Origin: Tamarix chinensis
Taxonomy: Eukaryota > Streptophyta > Magnoliopsida > Caryophyllales > Tamaricaceae
Length of the DNA stretch: 64,000 bases
Assembly (NCBI GenBank): GCA_030549775.1
Contig: CM060174.1
Span: 46,294,707 to 46,358,706, forward strand
Direction of reading: 5' to 3'
In this document: piece after piece, positions 25,617 through 36,141 of the stretch
Layout: every line of letters starts with the position of its first letter
How positions within the stretch are numbered: position 1 is the stretch's first letter
Notes under the pieces: generated by a model
Database searches by the model: none
Seen by the model: only the letters and a program-made list of their open reading frames with translations
What the model was told of the DNA's origin: nothing
Position numbers and translations under genes: made by a program

Positions 25617-25948
25617 TTAACTTGTGCTTCTATCTCCTTCATGCTCTGTAAAGAGAAATATAATTTTAGATGAATCAAATTGTAAACAACATTCTACATG
25701 ATAAAAAAGAAGGAAAGTTAAAATTATGAGAGAAAAATAATATATGACAACATTATATTTAAATAAATAAAGGTTTGTACATAGAACCTTAGAGCACAAT
25801 GCCTTGAAGAACAAAAAAGCTTAGTAATTACATTTCTTACATGTTTCATAAGTATGGAATGAATAGCGATAGGTAATAGTTGTTGCATTAAAACTTGGCA
25901 GTTATGGGATTTCATACCCACTAATTTACCCTTGGGCTCATTAGGTCG
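25617..25948 (-). pseudogene. TNP2 (Transposase_21) fragment of CACTA-1
   Basis: Minus-strand frame with GMKSHNCQVLMQQLLPIAIH followed by VRNVITKLF. This matches the well-kept LKSHDCHVLMQ..LP segment in the C-terminal half of the plant TNP2 transposase. Coding runs through PKGKLVGMKSH and stops at about 25948, where unrelated GGTAATTT-type repeat begins. Only about 100 residues of a protein normally longer than 700 remain. Confidence 0.7.
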
Positions 25949-25949
25949 C

Positions 25950-28900
25950 CACCAAATTACTCTTCTTCGTTATTATAATTACCAAATTACCCTTTTTTGG
26001 TTAAATTACCAAATCGCCCTTCTTGGTTATTATAATTACCATTTTGCCCTTTTAATTGGTTAAATTACCATATTATCCTTCTCCATTATTATATTTACCA
26101 TTTTGCACCTTTAATTGGTTAAATCACCAAATTACCCTTCTCCATTATTATATACCATTTTCCTTTTAATTGGTTAAATTACCAATTTACCCTTCTCCAT
26201 TATTATAATTACCATTTTTTCCTTATTTATGCAAACTACCAAAATACCCTCTCCTTTACACCAATTTATCATTTTACCCTTCTACTTTATTAAATTACCA
26301 TTTTACCCCTTTACTTTATAAAATTATCATCTTACTCCTTTCATTATACCAAATTACCAAGATACCCCTTCTCAGTTATTAAATTACCATTTTATCCTTG
26401 ATTTTACATAATTAACATTTTACCCCTTGACTTACAAAATTTCCATTTTATCCCTTTACTTGTAAAGTTACCATTTTACTCATTTACTTATAAAATTACC
26501 ATTTTACCCCTTTTACTTACAAAATTACCATTTTACCCCTTTATTTATGAAATTACCATTTTTACCCCTTTTTTTTTACAAAATTACCATTTTATAATTC
26601 ACCAAAATACTTTCTTACACCCAAAAAGTTTCATGTTATCACCTCTCCATGTAAAATTACTAAAATACCCTTCTTCCTTGTCCATTTACTATTTTACCCC
26701 CTTTTACTCTTACAATTTACCATTTTACCCTTATTATACCACTTATACTAAAATACCCTCATTACATAAAATATTAATATTAATATTAATGCTCCTTACC
26801 CATCATCCAAACTCCACCAACTCTTATTAATTATCATTAACACATATTAGCAACCTACCACACACATTTTTAGGCCACACCTTTTGTACATGCAAAAATT
26901 ACCAAAACACCCTTAGGCCTCATATTAATATTACTTATGCACCAAATGACTATATTAACATATTATATCATACATATACTCTTAACCTCATTTTTAACAA
27001 CAAAACTCCTTCCTTAAGCATAATTTCTACACATGACACATAAATTAACATACAACTGAAACATTATACTTAACAACATATACTATGCATATAGACATAT
27101 TAAACACCCTAATGTACCAGCATTAACTATTACCTTATGTTCTATAAAATTCAGACCTTACCGGTACTCCTGTTAAAGGCTTAAGCTTTTATTAGTAAAA
27201 ATCAATCCCTAAAAACAATATAAAAAATTAGCATAATAGAAGCAGAAAATTAAAGGAATATTTTTTTTATCAAAAGCTTAATTAAATATGTGCTAATATT
27301 AACTATTCTTATACCTTGAAACTAACTAGATTTGGGCTAAAATAAGGTAAAGCTCACGCTACATGAGCACCGTGAGTTGCATGCATAAGATAAGGGAGAA
27401 AGGAGGTCGAAAAGGGATGGAAAAGGGAGTGGGGTGGGGTGTTGGGTTGGGTTGGGGTTTTGGGGGCTAGGAAGAGGGAAGATGGAGGAGAGCTAGAGTA
27501 GAGGCTAGGCGCAGGTATGGAGTGGGGATGTAGGTGGTGATCGGGGATGGGTTATCAGCTACCAAGGGTGGTAGAGGCGATGGCTAAAAGCTGGAAAAAG
27601 TGGGTTGAGGGTTGGGTGGAGGAGAAGAAGGAAGCAAAATAGGAAGGATAAGGATGGGCTGTAGGGCTAGTTTTCAGCCATGGGAGGCAAGGGGGTGGTA
27701 GGAGAGGTTATAGGGAGTAGGTTGGTGGCTTGGGAGGCGACGAAAGTGGAGGAACAACGGTGAAGGGCAATGGTGCAGGGAGGAGGCCGAGAAGGAGAAA
27801 ATGAAAAGAAGAGGAAGAATGGGGTTGTAGGGGCTCGAGGGGGTGTCTTAGTGATGCAGGGTGGTAGTAGGGAGTAGTAGGAGGTGGTGTAGGTGGTTGG
27901 TAGGGCGATGGAAGCGGCAGTCGAGGGTGGTGGAGTAAAAATAAAGGAAGGAAAGGAGAGGAGAAGAAGGGAGAATGGGGGTCAGGAGATGGAGAAAAAA
28001 GGGCTCGAACAGGGAAAAAATAAAGTAGGTGGGAAGAAGAAAAAGAAGAGGGAGAGGAGGAGAGGTAGGTCTCTGGCTAGGAGGCTATGGTGGCAAGCAT
28101 AGGGTGGTGGTTGTTAGGAGAGGAGGAGAAGAAGAGAGAAAAAAATAGGGCATGCGGGGAGGGTTTGGTCTGAAAATGGGAAGAGGACGGGGGAGAGAGA
28201 GAGAGGGAGTAGGGTCATCGGGGTAGCAGTTGGTGATGGCAAGCGGCTACAACAGGCTAGCCATGGAGGACGGTTAAAGAAGGAAGGAGAAGGGAAGAAG
28301 GAGGGAGGGGGTTGCAGGCCGATAGTGCGAGGAAAGGAAAGAAGAGACCAGGCCAACCTTGTGCACACGAGGGAGAGAAGGGAAAAAGAAGTTAGACTGG
28401 CCCAACCAAGGGAAGGAAAGAAAAGAAAGAAGGGGAGAGACCAGGTTGGGGTTGTCACGCAAGAGAGGGAGAAGGAGGGGAGCGGGCTAGTGGTCCAGTG
28501 TGAGGGGGGAGAACACAGGCCTGGTGGCCCAAAGGAAATAAAAAGAAGAAAAGGAAAAGGAAGAAAGAAGAAAAGAAGAAAAAGGAAAAAGGGAAAAAGG
28601 AAAATTGGGAGGAATAAAATAAAATAATTTTTTGAATAATGGAATTTAATGCTTTTGATAGAAAAATGAATTTAAAATTTAATTTATTATAATTATAATT
28701 ATGATTATATATATATATATATATATATATGGTTTAAAAGGATGATTTTAGTAAAATATTGGTTTGGAAAATTATTTAAATAAAATGAGTAAGATTAAAA
28801 TAACAAAATATTTATTTTAATTTATTAAATATTCATATCCAATTTTATATACTCAAAAATCCACAAAATAATTAAATTAAATAATTCTAAAATTTATCCC

Positions 28901-28952
28901 AAATAAAGGCTATTTATTAAATTATAGGTTTTTAAATTTTTGCAATATTACA
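25950..28952 (-). mobile_element. Element J: truncated LTR-like unit of the B/I subtype
   Basis: J begins abruptly next to CACTA-1 coding and lacks the TGTAACACCCC end, hairpin and CCACCGG motifs. From left to right it holds the GGTAATTT array in reverse (25960-26790), the candidate donor TACCG|GTAAGG (minus, 27161), a G-rich block (27370-28620), an AT-rich tail with a TA run (28708-28731) and the end TTTTTGCAATATTACA at 28952. The order is the mirror image of B and I, so sense is minus. No target duplication can be shown. Loss of about 1.5 kb, compared with B, together with the CACTA 5' half points to one deletion. Confidence 0.7.
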
Positions 28953-29236
28953 AACCAGATCAGTCAAACCGGTATACTGGTACCCCAAACTAGTTGATCA
29001 ATTCATTAGGTTTCATAAATCAAATTTAGTATGCAAACTGGTCAATTGGTACCTTAGACTACTCAACTAATTTCTTAATAAAACCAAATATTTTCATTAA
29101 TTCAAATCAAGCTTATCCAAGAGCCATACCAATATTAAACACACTTTCAAAACAATATCAAACACACTTAGCTCATCATTAAACACCTAGATTAGCACAT
29201 ATTAAGGACTCTAAAAAAATGAGGTATTACACAACC

Positions 29237-31483
29237 TATCAAAATTCTAAGGCCATCCTACATCGAATTATTCACAAAAGATGCATTAGATTGAAAATGA
29301 CTAAAATGCTCTCAAAACTCTAATTCCATCATTTTATCCAATTTTTGAACCAACTATCATTATTACTAGAAATTTCCCATAAAATGGCTAAAAGACAATA
29401 ATTCATAAAAAAATTCACCACATAGGTAAACTTTATAATTTAGCAACTGATTATATTTTCTACTCTTCATGTATTCATACATTTCTAATGTATCATATAT
29501 TTCATGCAACACATATGTATATATTTATGGCATTTAATAGGGAAATTAACATCCTAGTGCATTTGAGGAGGCATTCCATACCTAGATCATCCTATTAGTA
29601 ATTATCATATTCTAACCCAAATCATGCGTGCATGATTTTATAATATCAACCCTAGCTACCATGTAATGACCTTTATGGAACATTTATCATGGAAATTACA
29701 TTATAAATTAACAAGGTTATAAATCTTATCAAAACCCTATATATGCATACGTTAGTCATTCAACAAATTACACATGCATATATGATATGTCGAATACATG
29801 CTAAATATTTAACTTCCTACTTTCATGTTTCACACTTATTAATAAAGCTAGCATACCTAATGTAAGACTTTAATGTGTGACACATATATATAACATTTTC
29901 AAAACCCATACATAAATCATACTCTAACACAAATCGACTTTTATGTGTCGCCACATGATTTCACATCTTAGTAGAAGGGTATAGTTAACCTCTTATCCAA
30001 GCAAGAATTAAAGTAAGATCCACCCAATCTAGTCTCCACTCAACTTCTTCAAAACCCTTACATAAACACACATATATTAGCAGTTTAATATAACGTAATA
30101 AACAACCAAAATTAATTAAAAATGAGTTAGGAAAAGGTTAGAAATTTGACAGGCCAAAGGTGTTGATATGGTGCAACAATGTAGGGACACTACGCAACAA
30201 GGGAGGTAGCATCATTGATAAGGGGGAGCAAAGGCACAAGCTGTCATTGCTGGGTTGCCAAAAGATGGGGGTGTGCTATGGTGGTGATGGGCGATGGTGT
30301 GGTGATGGTTTCGGTAGTAGTGTGTACAGCTAAGAAAAAGGGGACTGGTAGGTTTATGAGCAACAAGATGGAGGCGATTGATACAAATGGATGAGGGAGG
30401 AAGGAAGTGCTTAGGTGGCTTTGTGTGCACCTTGGGAAAGATCTTTAATGATGGGGTGTAGTAAGGACGAGAGGCTTGGTGGAAGTAGCTTAAGCTAAGG
30501 GGAGGGGGTCGATGCACTTAGGTGAAGTTGGTGGTGAGGGATTGATGAGTTTGGCTGTAAGTTGGGGGTGGTTTTAGCAAGAGTGGCCAAAGGTGTGGGT
30601 GAGGTATCGATGGAAGTGAACAGAGGTAGGGGAGGGAGCCAGTGGTGGTGCATGTTGTAGAGAAAAATGGTGGAAATGTAATGGGCGAAGATGGTGATTG
30701 ACGGGGCTTCTCTTACTTGTGGGAGGCTCAAGAGGAAAGAGAAGAACATATGCTTCACTTGGGGTTGATGCATGAAATAAAAAAATGAGGGGAGAAGGAT
30801 TTCAATAGGATGGTGGCATAAAGGGGAGAATAAAGCAAAACATGGAGAGGGAAACATGGAGAAGAGGGAGGTATGTGTGAAGGGTAAAGTAGAGCAAAAC
30901 ATGGGGAGGGAAAGAGTGAGAAATGGAGGAGAGGGAGGTATGGTGTGAAGAGTAAAGTAGAGAAAAACATAAGGAGGGAAACATAGAGAAGAGGGAGGTA
31001 TGGTGTGAAGGGTAAAGTAGAGCAAAGCATGGGGAGGGAAAGAGGGATAAATGGATGAGAGGGAGGTATAGTGTGAAGAGTAAAGTAGAGCAAAACATGG
31101 GGAGGGAAACATGGAGGTTAGGCAAGCATGGTGTAGGGGTATGGTATGAAGGGTCTCATTGAGCAAAACAAAAGAGTTGGGGTATGGTGAGAATCTAGTA
31201 TAGGGTAGGGGTAATAATTTGTAAAGATTAACTAGGGTTAAAACATCCGGTTACCATGAGTAGGATTACCACATAAAATAGATATTGGTTAAGGTCTAAA
31301 TTAGGTTTAAATTAATAACTCAAATTCTATCATATTTTATAATAATTAAATTTTTGTCTAATATGTCATAATAATGCATATATAATTAACATACTTAATA
31401 CAAAATACCCTACAATAATTATTATAACTGATTACACATAATTATTGATTTATGGTTAATGTTTTTTAAAAGTGGGTATTACA
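29237..31483 (-). mobile_element. Right part of element D with G-rich block
   Basis: Remainder of D up to its GTGGGTATTACA end. The G-rich block 30180-31190 contains four or five imperfect 60-66 bp tandem units (30830-31130) with GGGAGGTATGGTGTGAAG and AGTAGAGCAAAACATGG. Minus-strand frames of up to 223 residues through this block are repetitive and compositionally biased, so they are not called genes. Confidence 0.55.
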
Positions 31484-31488
31484 CATGG

Positions 31489-32864
31489 TGCTTGTGTGAC
31501 TTTGACATTTTGGAACTCACTTGATCTAACCCCACTAATTTGAGAGCGTTGGCTATTATGCATTATTATTTTTGAACCTCTGGTATTTAAACCATGGTAG
31601 GTTAAGACACGAGCAAGTGTTCATCCTCTTTCTCTCATTTTCTACCATGCCTCTATCACATCTCTTTACCTAAAAACCCTCAAATAAGAGCCTTTGGTAT
31701 GTCATTTGGAGAACACTAACTCTGATCAAGAATATGTTAAACCTTGGGAGTTTGAAACCCTAAGCCCTTTTGCATTTTTAAGGTGCTCTTTGACTTAGGG
31801 GATGACATCATGATTCAACTAAGTTATTTTGGTTTTTAGATAAGTTGCTATTTCAATGCTTTGGTTCTTATCTATATTGGCTCTCTCCTCTCTCTCCAAA
31901 TCCTATTCCTAGCTGTATGGCATCCCTATTCTAAGGGAGTTGGGATTTCTCCTTCCTCTCCCTCTTGATCTTCTATAGATAGAGAAGAGTAAGGACCCTA
32001 GTTTTAAGCACTTCATATCCTCAGTCAATCCATCCCTTTGCCGCATGACATGATCCATAACTCGAAGACGTAACGGATTTTTTGAAGTTTAGGCTCGAAT
32101 AATAGAACCGACATCATAATGCCACAGTTACAGTTTGGTTAAAGCGTAAATAGAAAACATCTTGCTGACTGATCTGCTTTAAACAGTTATATTATATTGT
32201 TCAGGGCCTTTACATGGCTTAAGAGTTCTAATTACTAATTGGTAGAACTTGGCAAAGACGACGAGAAAGATGAGAAACCAAAATAAAAGCTACAAAGCAA
32301 CACTTGTATTGAAAATAAATAGTAGATTGGCCAACTTGTCTACTAACTTCTGGACTAAATCTTGGATATGACGTATGGGTAGAATAGTATACCTCTGCTT
32401 GCAGGAACTTTGGTGTGTTGGGCCTTTATATGATGAGCTTCTACGACATAAAATTATTGTTCTGTATAAAAAATGTAATAATTCTGACCAAGAAAATAGT
32501 CATGGTTTTACATTTTCTTGTAGCCCTTTCACCCTGCAGTTCTGCGGCCAAACATATGCTTAACCCGAGAAAGAGTATGCGATCGATATCATAAAAAGTC
32601 TATTGCTCTGAGAAGGCACATAACTAAATAATGTTTTCTATTCAATATGTTGCATCATGGTTGCTGCTAGATATTTGTTTACTGATGTCAGTTGTCACCT
32701 GTAGACTGAATTTTGAATAAATTGCGAGGAAAATCTATATTGTCAGTAAACTACAGGGTGAAAATCAGGGTTGAAAGCAATTTTCTATTCAGAGAGAACA
32801 GAGAATCCTTGTTTTTCCCTTTTTTTAATCAGCAAGGAGAAGCTAAGAGTTTCTTTGAATTATT
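31489..32864. other. Intergenic DNA downstream of the SEO gene
   Basis: Composition is more balanced than in the repeat nests. No transposon end, array or coding family was recognised. It probably includes the 3' flank and untranslated region of the SEO gene. Small open frames at 32375-32563 and 32713-32925 (plus) have no support. Confidence 0.5.
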
Positions 32865-32865
32865 T

Positions 32866-35800
32866 TTATTGCACAACATCATAGATAATAAACTTATCCA
32901 TCGGGCGATGACACTTTTGGCATAAGATTACTTGTTCGTTTTTTTCGTCTTTGTATTCTGTGATTCTTGAATGAGGACACGGTTCTGGAGGAAGAGGTTC
33001 CTGAGAAATTCGGATGGTATCAAGGAGCCCCAACTTTGGAAGATACTTTTGCCACTGTTGGAGGTTGTTTAGGCATTCCGTCACCTCATCTCCTTGAAGC
33101 TTCAGAATAGGACGTGTTGAAGAGCCTTTGCCAATTATCATCCATCCACTGTTGGCATCATTTTCAGTAAATTCTAGCAGTGCTGTTACCTCTTTCAATA
33201 TATGATCAGTGTCCTCTGTCATTATCCTAAGCTTTCGTATAGATCTTCTCATGCTTTCTAAGCGAAGCCAAAAGAGGCGCATCTTCATCAAAGAGACAGA
33301 ACTGCCCAGTTTCTCCATCTCTAGCACAGACACAATGTCAATTAAAGTGCTTTCATTATCCGGGCTTTTCTTGCCGACGTAAACTACTTCAAGCTTGGGA
33401 ACTATGTGTTGAAACGTTTTCATCTTAGCATGGAACACTCTAATCCAGTGCAGGTTGCTGCTTCCATATATGCAGATGGTTCTTCCTTCTTCTACCTGAC
33501 AATATTATTGAGTCCCAGTGAGAGTGAAATAACAGATCGATATGATTGTTTACAATGGGGGCACTTTTATTCTGAACGTTTCATTAATTATTTTGAAAGA
33601 CTAGCTCAGAGCTTAAATCATACCCACATAGATAGCAAGGGTTCCACATGGTCGACAACGAGTGTAAGCGCCCAAGTTTGTTTTCTCCACATCTCTTCCT
33701 CTTTGGATGCTGAGAAAGGGTATGCTGTCACTCCCCAGATCCATATCATATCAAGTGCATTTACATTTGTAGCCGTTCCTTGTGAATCCAATACCACCAA
33801 CAGTGGCTTGTCGTTAAATTCCCACTCCCGTTTTATGTGGTTGACGGTTGCTGAGCTAAGCAACCAGGGTCGTTGAATTGAATACCACGGCAAAGAGCTT
33901 GATAAGAAACTGAAGATCAGTATGTCTCTGTCTGTCCATTCCCCTGTAGCTGTGATAGGCACCCACAGTATTTTATAGGTTCCATCTAAGTCGTTATGCT
34001 GGAAATGATCAGTTGTCTGCTCAACCAGCAGATGTAGATCTTCTATTGCCATCAGCTCTGGTCTTGAAATTACTAGTAAAACGGTTTTGTCTTGTAATAC
34101 AGGTATGCCGATCTGTCGAAAATGTCAATAGAAGTGAAAAATGAATATGTTCATGAGAGTGCATACATTAAAGGTCTTATTGGTGATTTCATTTTGGCAG
34201 GCAATACTAACAGGTTTGTTGGCTGACCAATTTTAAGCTAATTGCAGATGACCAGTTGTTGTGACATATATTAGTAAATAAATGTTCAATTATATCAAAG
34301 AATGATGATTTGTTCCTGGGCTGTGCTATACCTCTGTTATTTCTTGGTTTCCGATTGGACAGTACGTATCTCACTTGCTTGATCTACTTTTTTAGTTTCA
34401 GGAAGGAAAAAAATTTGGCAAGATTACTTAATCTGGTGTCAAGATACCTTTGCATTCAAGGAGGGATCCTTCAGAGGCAAGTCCCTCTTCAGAGCAAACA
34501 ATTCACGAAGCACCTCTTGGTTGTCATTGTGCGGCTTTTTGAAGACATTTCCGATTCTCTGATGCATCTCCTTTTCTGTGAACAAAACGAAGAAAGATTT
34601 CGATCATGTTTTCATTGTTGGTCGACTTGCGGTGCGATTTGAAATCTGAATACTAACCTGCTTTTTTCCTACAGGTATCCACCTGCGACTTGAGTTTTGT
34701 GCAGATACTGTCAATCCTGGATTTCAGAGTCGCTAGTTCCCATAATGCGATTGAGATTGAAATAGTTTCCTGCAAACATGTGGCAAGTTTTTGCATTCAG
34801 TATTCTTTTAGGCCAGCAGCGACATGATAGATTTTGTCATCTTGCTGTTTACACTAATTATGATATTTTGAACCTCAAACAACGCAACTGAGTCTCTACG
34901 CTGATGAAATAATCAATGCAGATCAATTATGCTAAAACATTTGGGAGGGGAGGGGCTTTGAGTGAAAGGATAGAACATGCACTTGCTTATCTTCCATAGC
35001 TTTCAGGTTTTCGATCCGATAAGTGCAGACCAAAATGCTTCTCACCACCCAGAAAGAAGCCACATATGTCAGAGATCTAGTTATGGCAATCTCATCATCA
35101 TCATACAAATGTAGTCGCCTGATGGGTATGTCTTCATATCGGATGACACACCTCGTGACGTCCACCATAGCCTCAACCAGCAAGCCTATGGCTCTGAAGA
35201 TGGGTTTAAACGGGTGCACGTCTTCTGGTAACTGCTTGAATGGTGCAATCAGTGCAGCCAAAGGATTGTGATTTTTTGACTGCAGTATGAGCCAGAATTC
35301 ACCATATATGATGGCGAAAGCCGAGAGTGCTAAAAGAAGTTTGGCATCCCATCTGTAATTTCCAAGCAAGTCGAAGACATCCAAAGTTTTTGAATATATG
35401 TCCTCCTTGTCGTAGCACTTGCAGATTATCTGTCATTAGAGGGACGGTATATTGGATAAGTATCTACGTACGTGCGTCGCTCATTTATATTAATAAATAA
35501 ATATCTTTAGTTCACATAGTCACAACAACAATCACATATATATATATATGCGTGTGTGTGTGTGTGTAGATATAAATATAGATGTGTGTGTGTGTGAAAC
35601 CGCGAGAGGGGAAAACCTTGTGTGATATCATCTGTATAATGCATCCAAGTGTCCCCTCATTTGAATCATCCGCGTCTACATTGTTTAAGACAGTTGGATC
35701 TGGCTGGTCATCCGAAACCTGGTGGCTAAACCATTAGCTGTGCATCAAATAATAGACTACAACTATAAAATTCTTGAGAGATTCTAATCCATTCTGAATC

Positions 35801-36141
35801 CAACCTCTCTTACATGAACGTGCAAAAAAAATGTATTTTCGTGAAAATGCAGTTGTTATTGGGGGCAGGAACCGATGAATAGCAGATATGGGAATCAAAG
35901 GCTTGGACTAGAAACACCCAGCCAGAAAGAGAATATTCGAACCCATTCTTACCTGCATTGGGCCAGCATAACGCAGGACGGTTTCTATCATACGAATCAG
36001 CAATTCAGGATCAGGATCATCGCCATCAGGGTCATGAGTGTGGTAAATCTTCTGAACTAGAATATCCTCTTTGAGTGGAAAGTTGCAATGTTGGGTAAAG
36101 CTCTCACTCCAGAGGTAGTTCATGGCTGATGATGGGATCAT
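32866..36141 (-). CDS. SEO: Sieve element occlusion (SEO/SEOR) protein, seven exons, 698 aa
   Basis: Phloem P-protein of sieve elements; family members assemble into filaments that plug sieve plates after wounding. Exons on the minus strand are 36141-35953, 35718-35617, 35429-34983, 34769-34658, 34575-34448, 34112-33624 and 33495-32866. All six introns are GT-AG and the joined frame has 698 codons plus TAA, the usual family length of about 700. The N-terminal SEO domain (about residues 20-290) includes ILVQKIYHTHDPDG and LLLALSAFAIIYGEFW. The C-terminal SEO domain (about 450-690) includes VEEGRTICIYGSSNLHWIR, GWMIIGKGSS and the late CQKCHRPMDKFIIY. The start is the first ATG after an in-frame TAA; an ATG six codons later is possible. 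The protein ends YDVVQ, lacking the final cysteine many relatives keep. The codon before the stop and the stop itself overlap AATAAA. Confidence 0.95.
35534..35597. repeat. TA/TG microsatellite in SEO intron 2
   Basis: A TA run passes into two TG runs within the 187-bp second intron. It does not touch the splice sites and should vary in length between individuals. Confidence 0.85.

Larger units (their letters stand above)
21401..25949 (-). mobile_element. CACTA-1: degenerate En/Spm element, truncated 5' half
   Basis: Minus-strand CACTA remnant inside E. Its 3' side at 21530-21900 carries many short copies of TTTAACCATTGTAAATAT and its complement, a usual CACTA subterminal pattern. CACTAGCGCT at 21401 may be the outer end, but this is uncertain. 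Coding remains in minus-strand order are TNP2 transposase (25948-25620), a TNPA/Transposase_24-like product (25346 to about 23484) and a Ulp1 protease domain (22975-22409). All frames are broken. The 5' part, including most of TNP2, is missing where J begins at about 25950. Confidence 0.75.
19443..29231 (-). mobile_element. Element E: LTR-like unit hosting CACTA-1 and J
   Basis: The left end TTTAACACCCCCATT is a one-base decay of TGTAACACCCCC. The right end reads GAGGTATTACA. CAACC occurs at 19438-19442 and 29232-29236 as a perfect 5-bp duplication, which links ends almost 10 kb apart. E keeps its hairpin (19543-19588). It also has a short repeat of ATAAGTCC and GCCAAGGAAACCTGGTGG type (20640-20820). 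Own sequence remains at about 19443-21400 and 28953-29231. The total is short for the family, so part of E was probably lost with the CACTA/J rearrangement. Confidence 0.65.
13025..31483 (-). mobile_element. Element D: LTR-like unit split by nested insertions (own length ~3.5 kb)
   Basis: The left end at 13025 reads TGTAACACCTCAAAA. The right end at 31483 reads GTGGGTATTACA. CATAG (13020-13024) and CATGG (31484-31488) flank them and differ by one transition. Subtracting C and E with their 5-bp duplications leaves about 3497 bp, within the family range. D survives in three pieces: 13025-13329, 18498-19442 and 29237-31483. The last holds a G-rich block (30180-31190), at the same relative place as in A and C. 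D must be older than both insertions and has the least well kept hairpin (around 13104-13138). Confidence 0.7.

Noticed and set aside
25960..26790. CRISPR-like direct repeats
   Set aside because: Units are degenerate, spacing varies, there are no unique spacers, and the setting is plant transposon DNA.
30495..31166. 223-residue frame (minus) in element D
   Set aside because: It reads through 60-66 bp tandem repeats and is matched by two other long frames, which is typical of G-rich repeats.
33406..33876. 156-residue plus-strand frame at the SEO locus
   Set aside because: It is the antisense shadow of SEO exons 6 and 7, whose minus-strand product clearly matches the SEO family.
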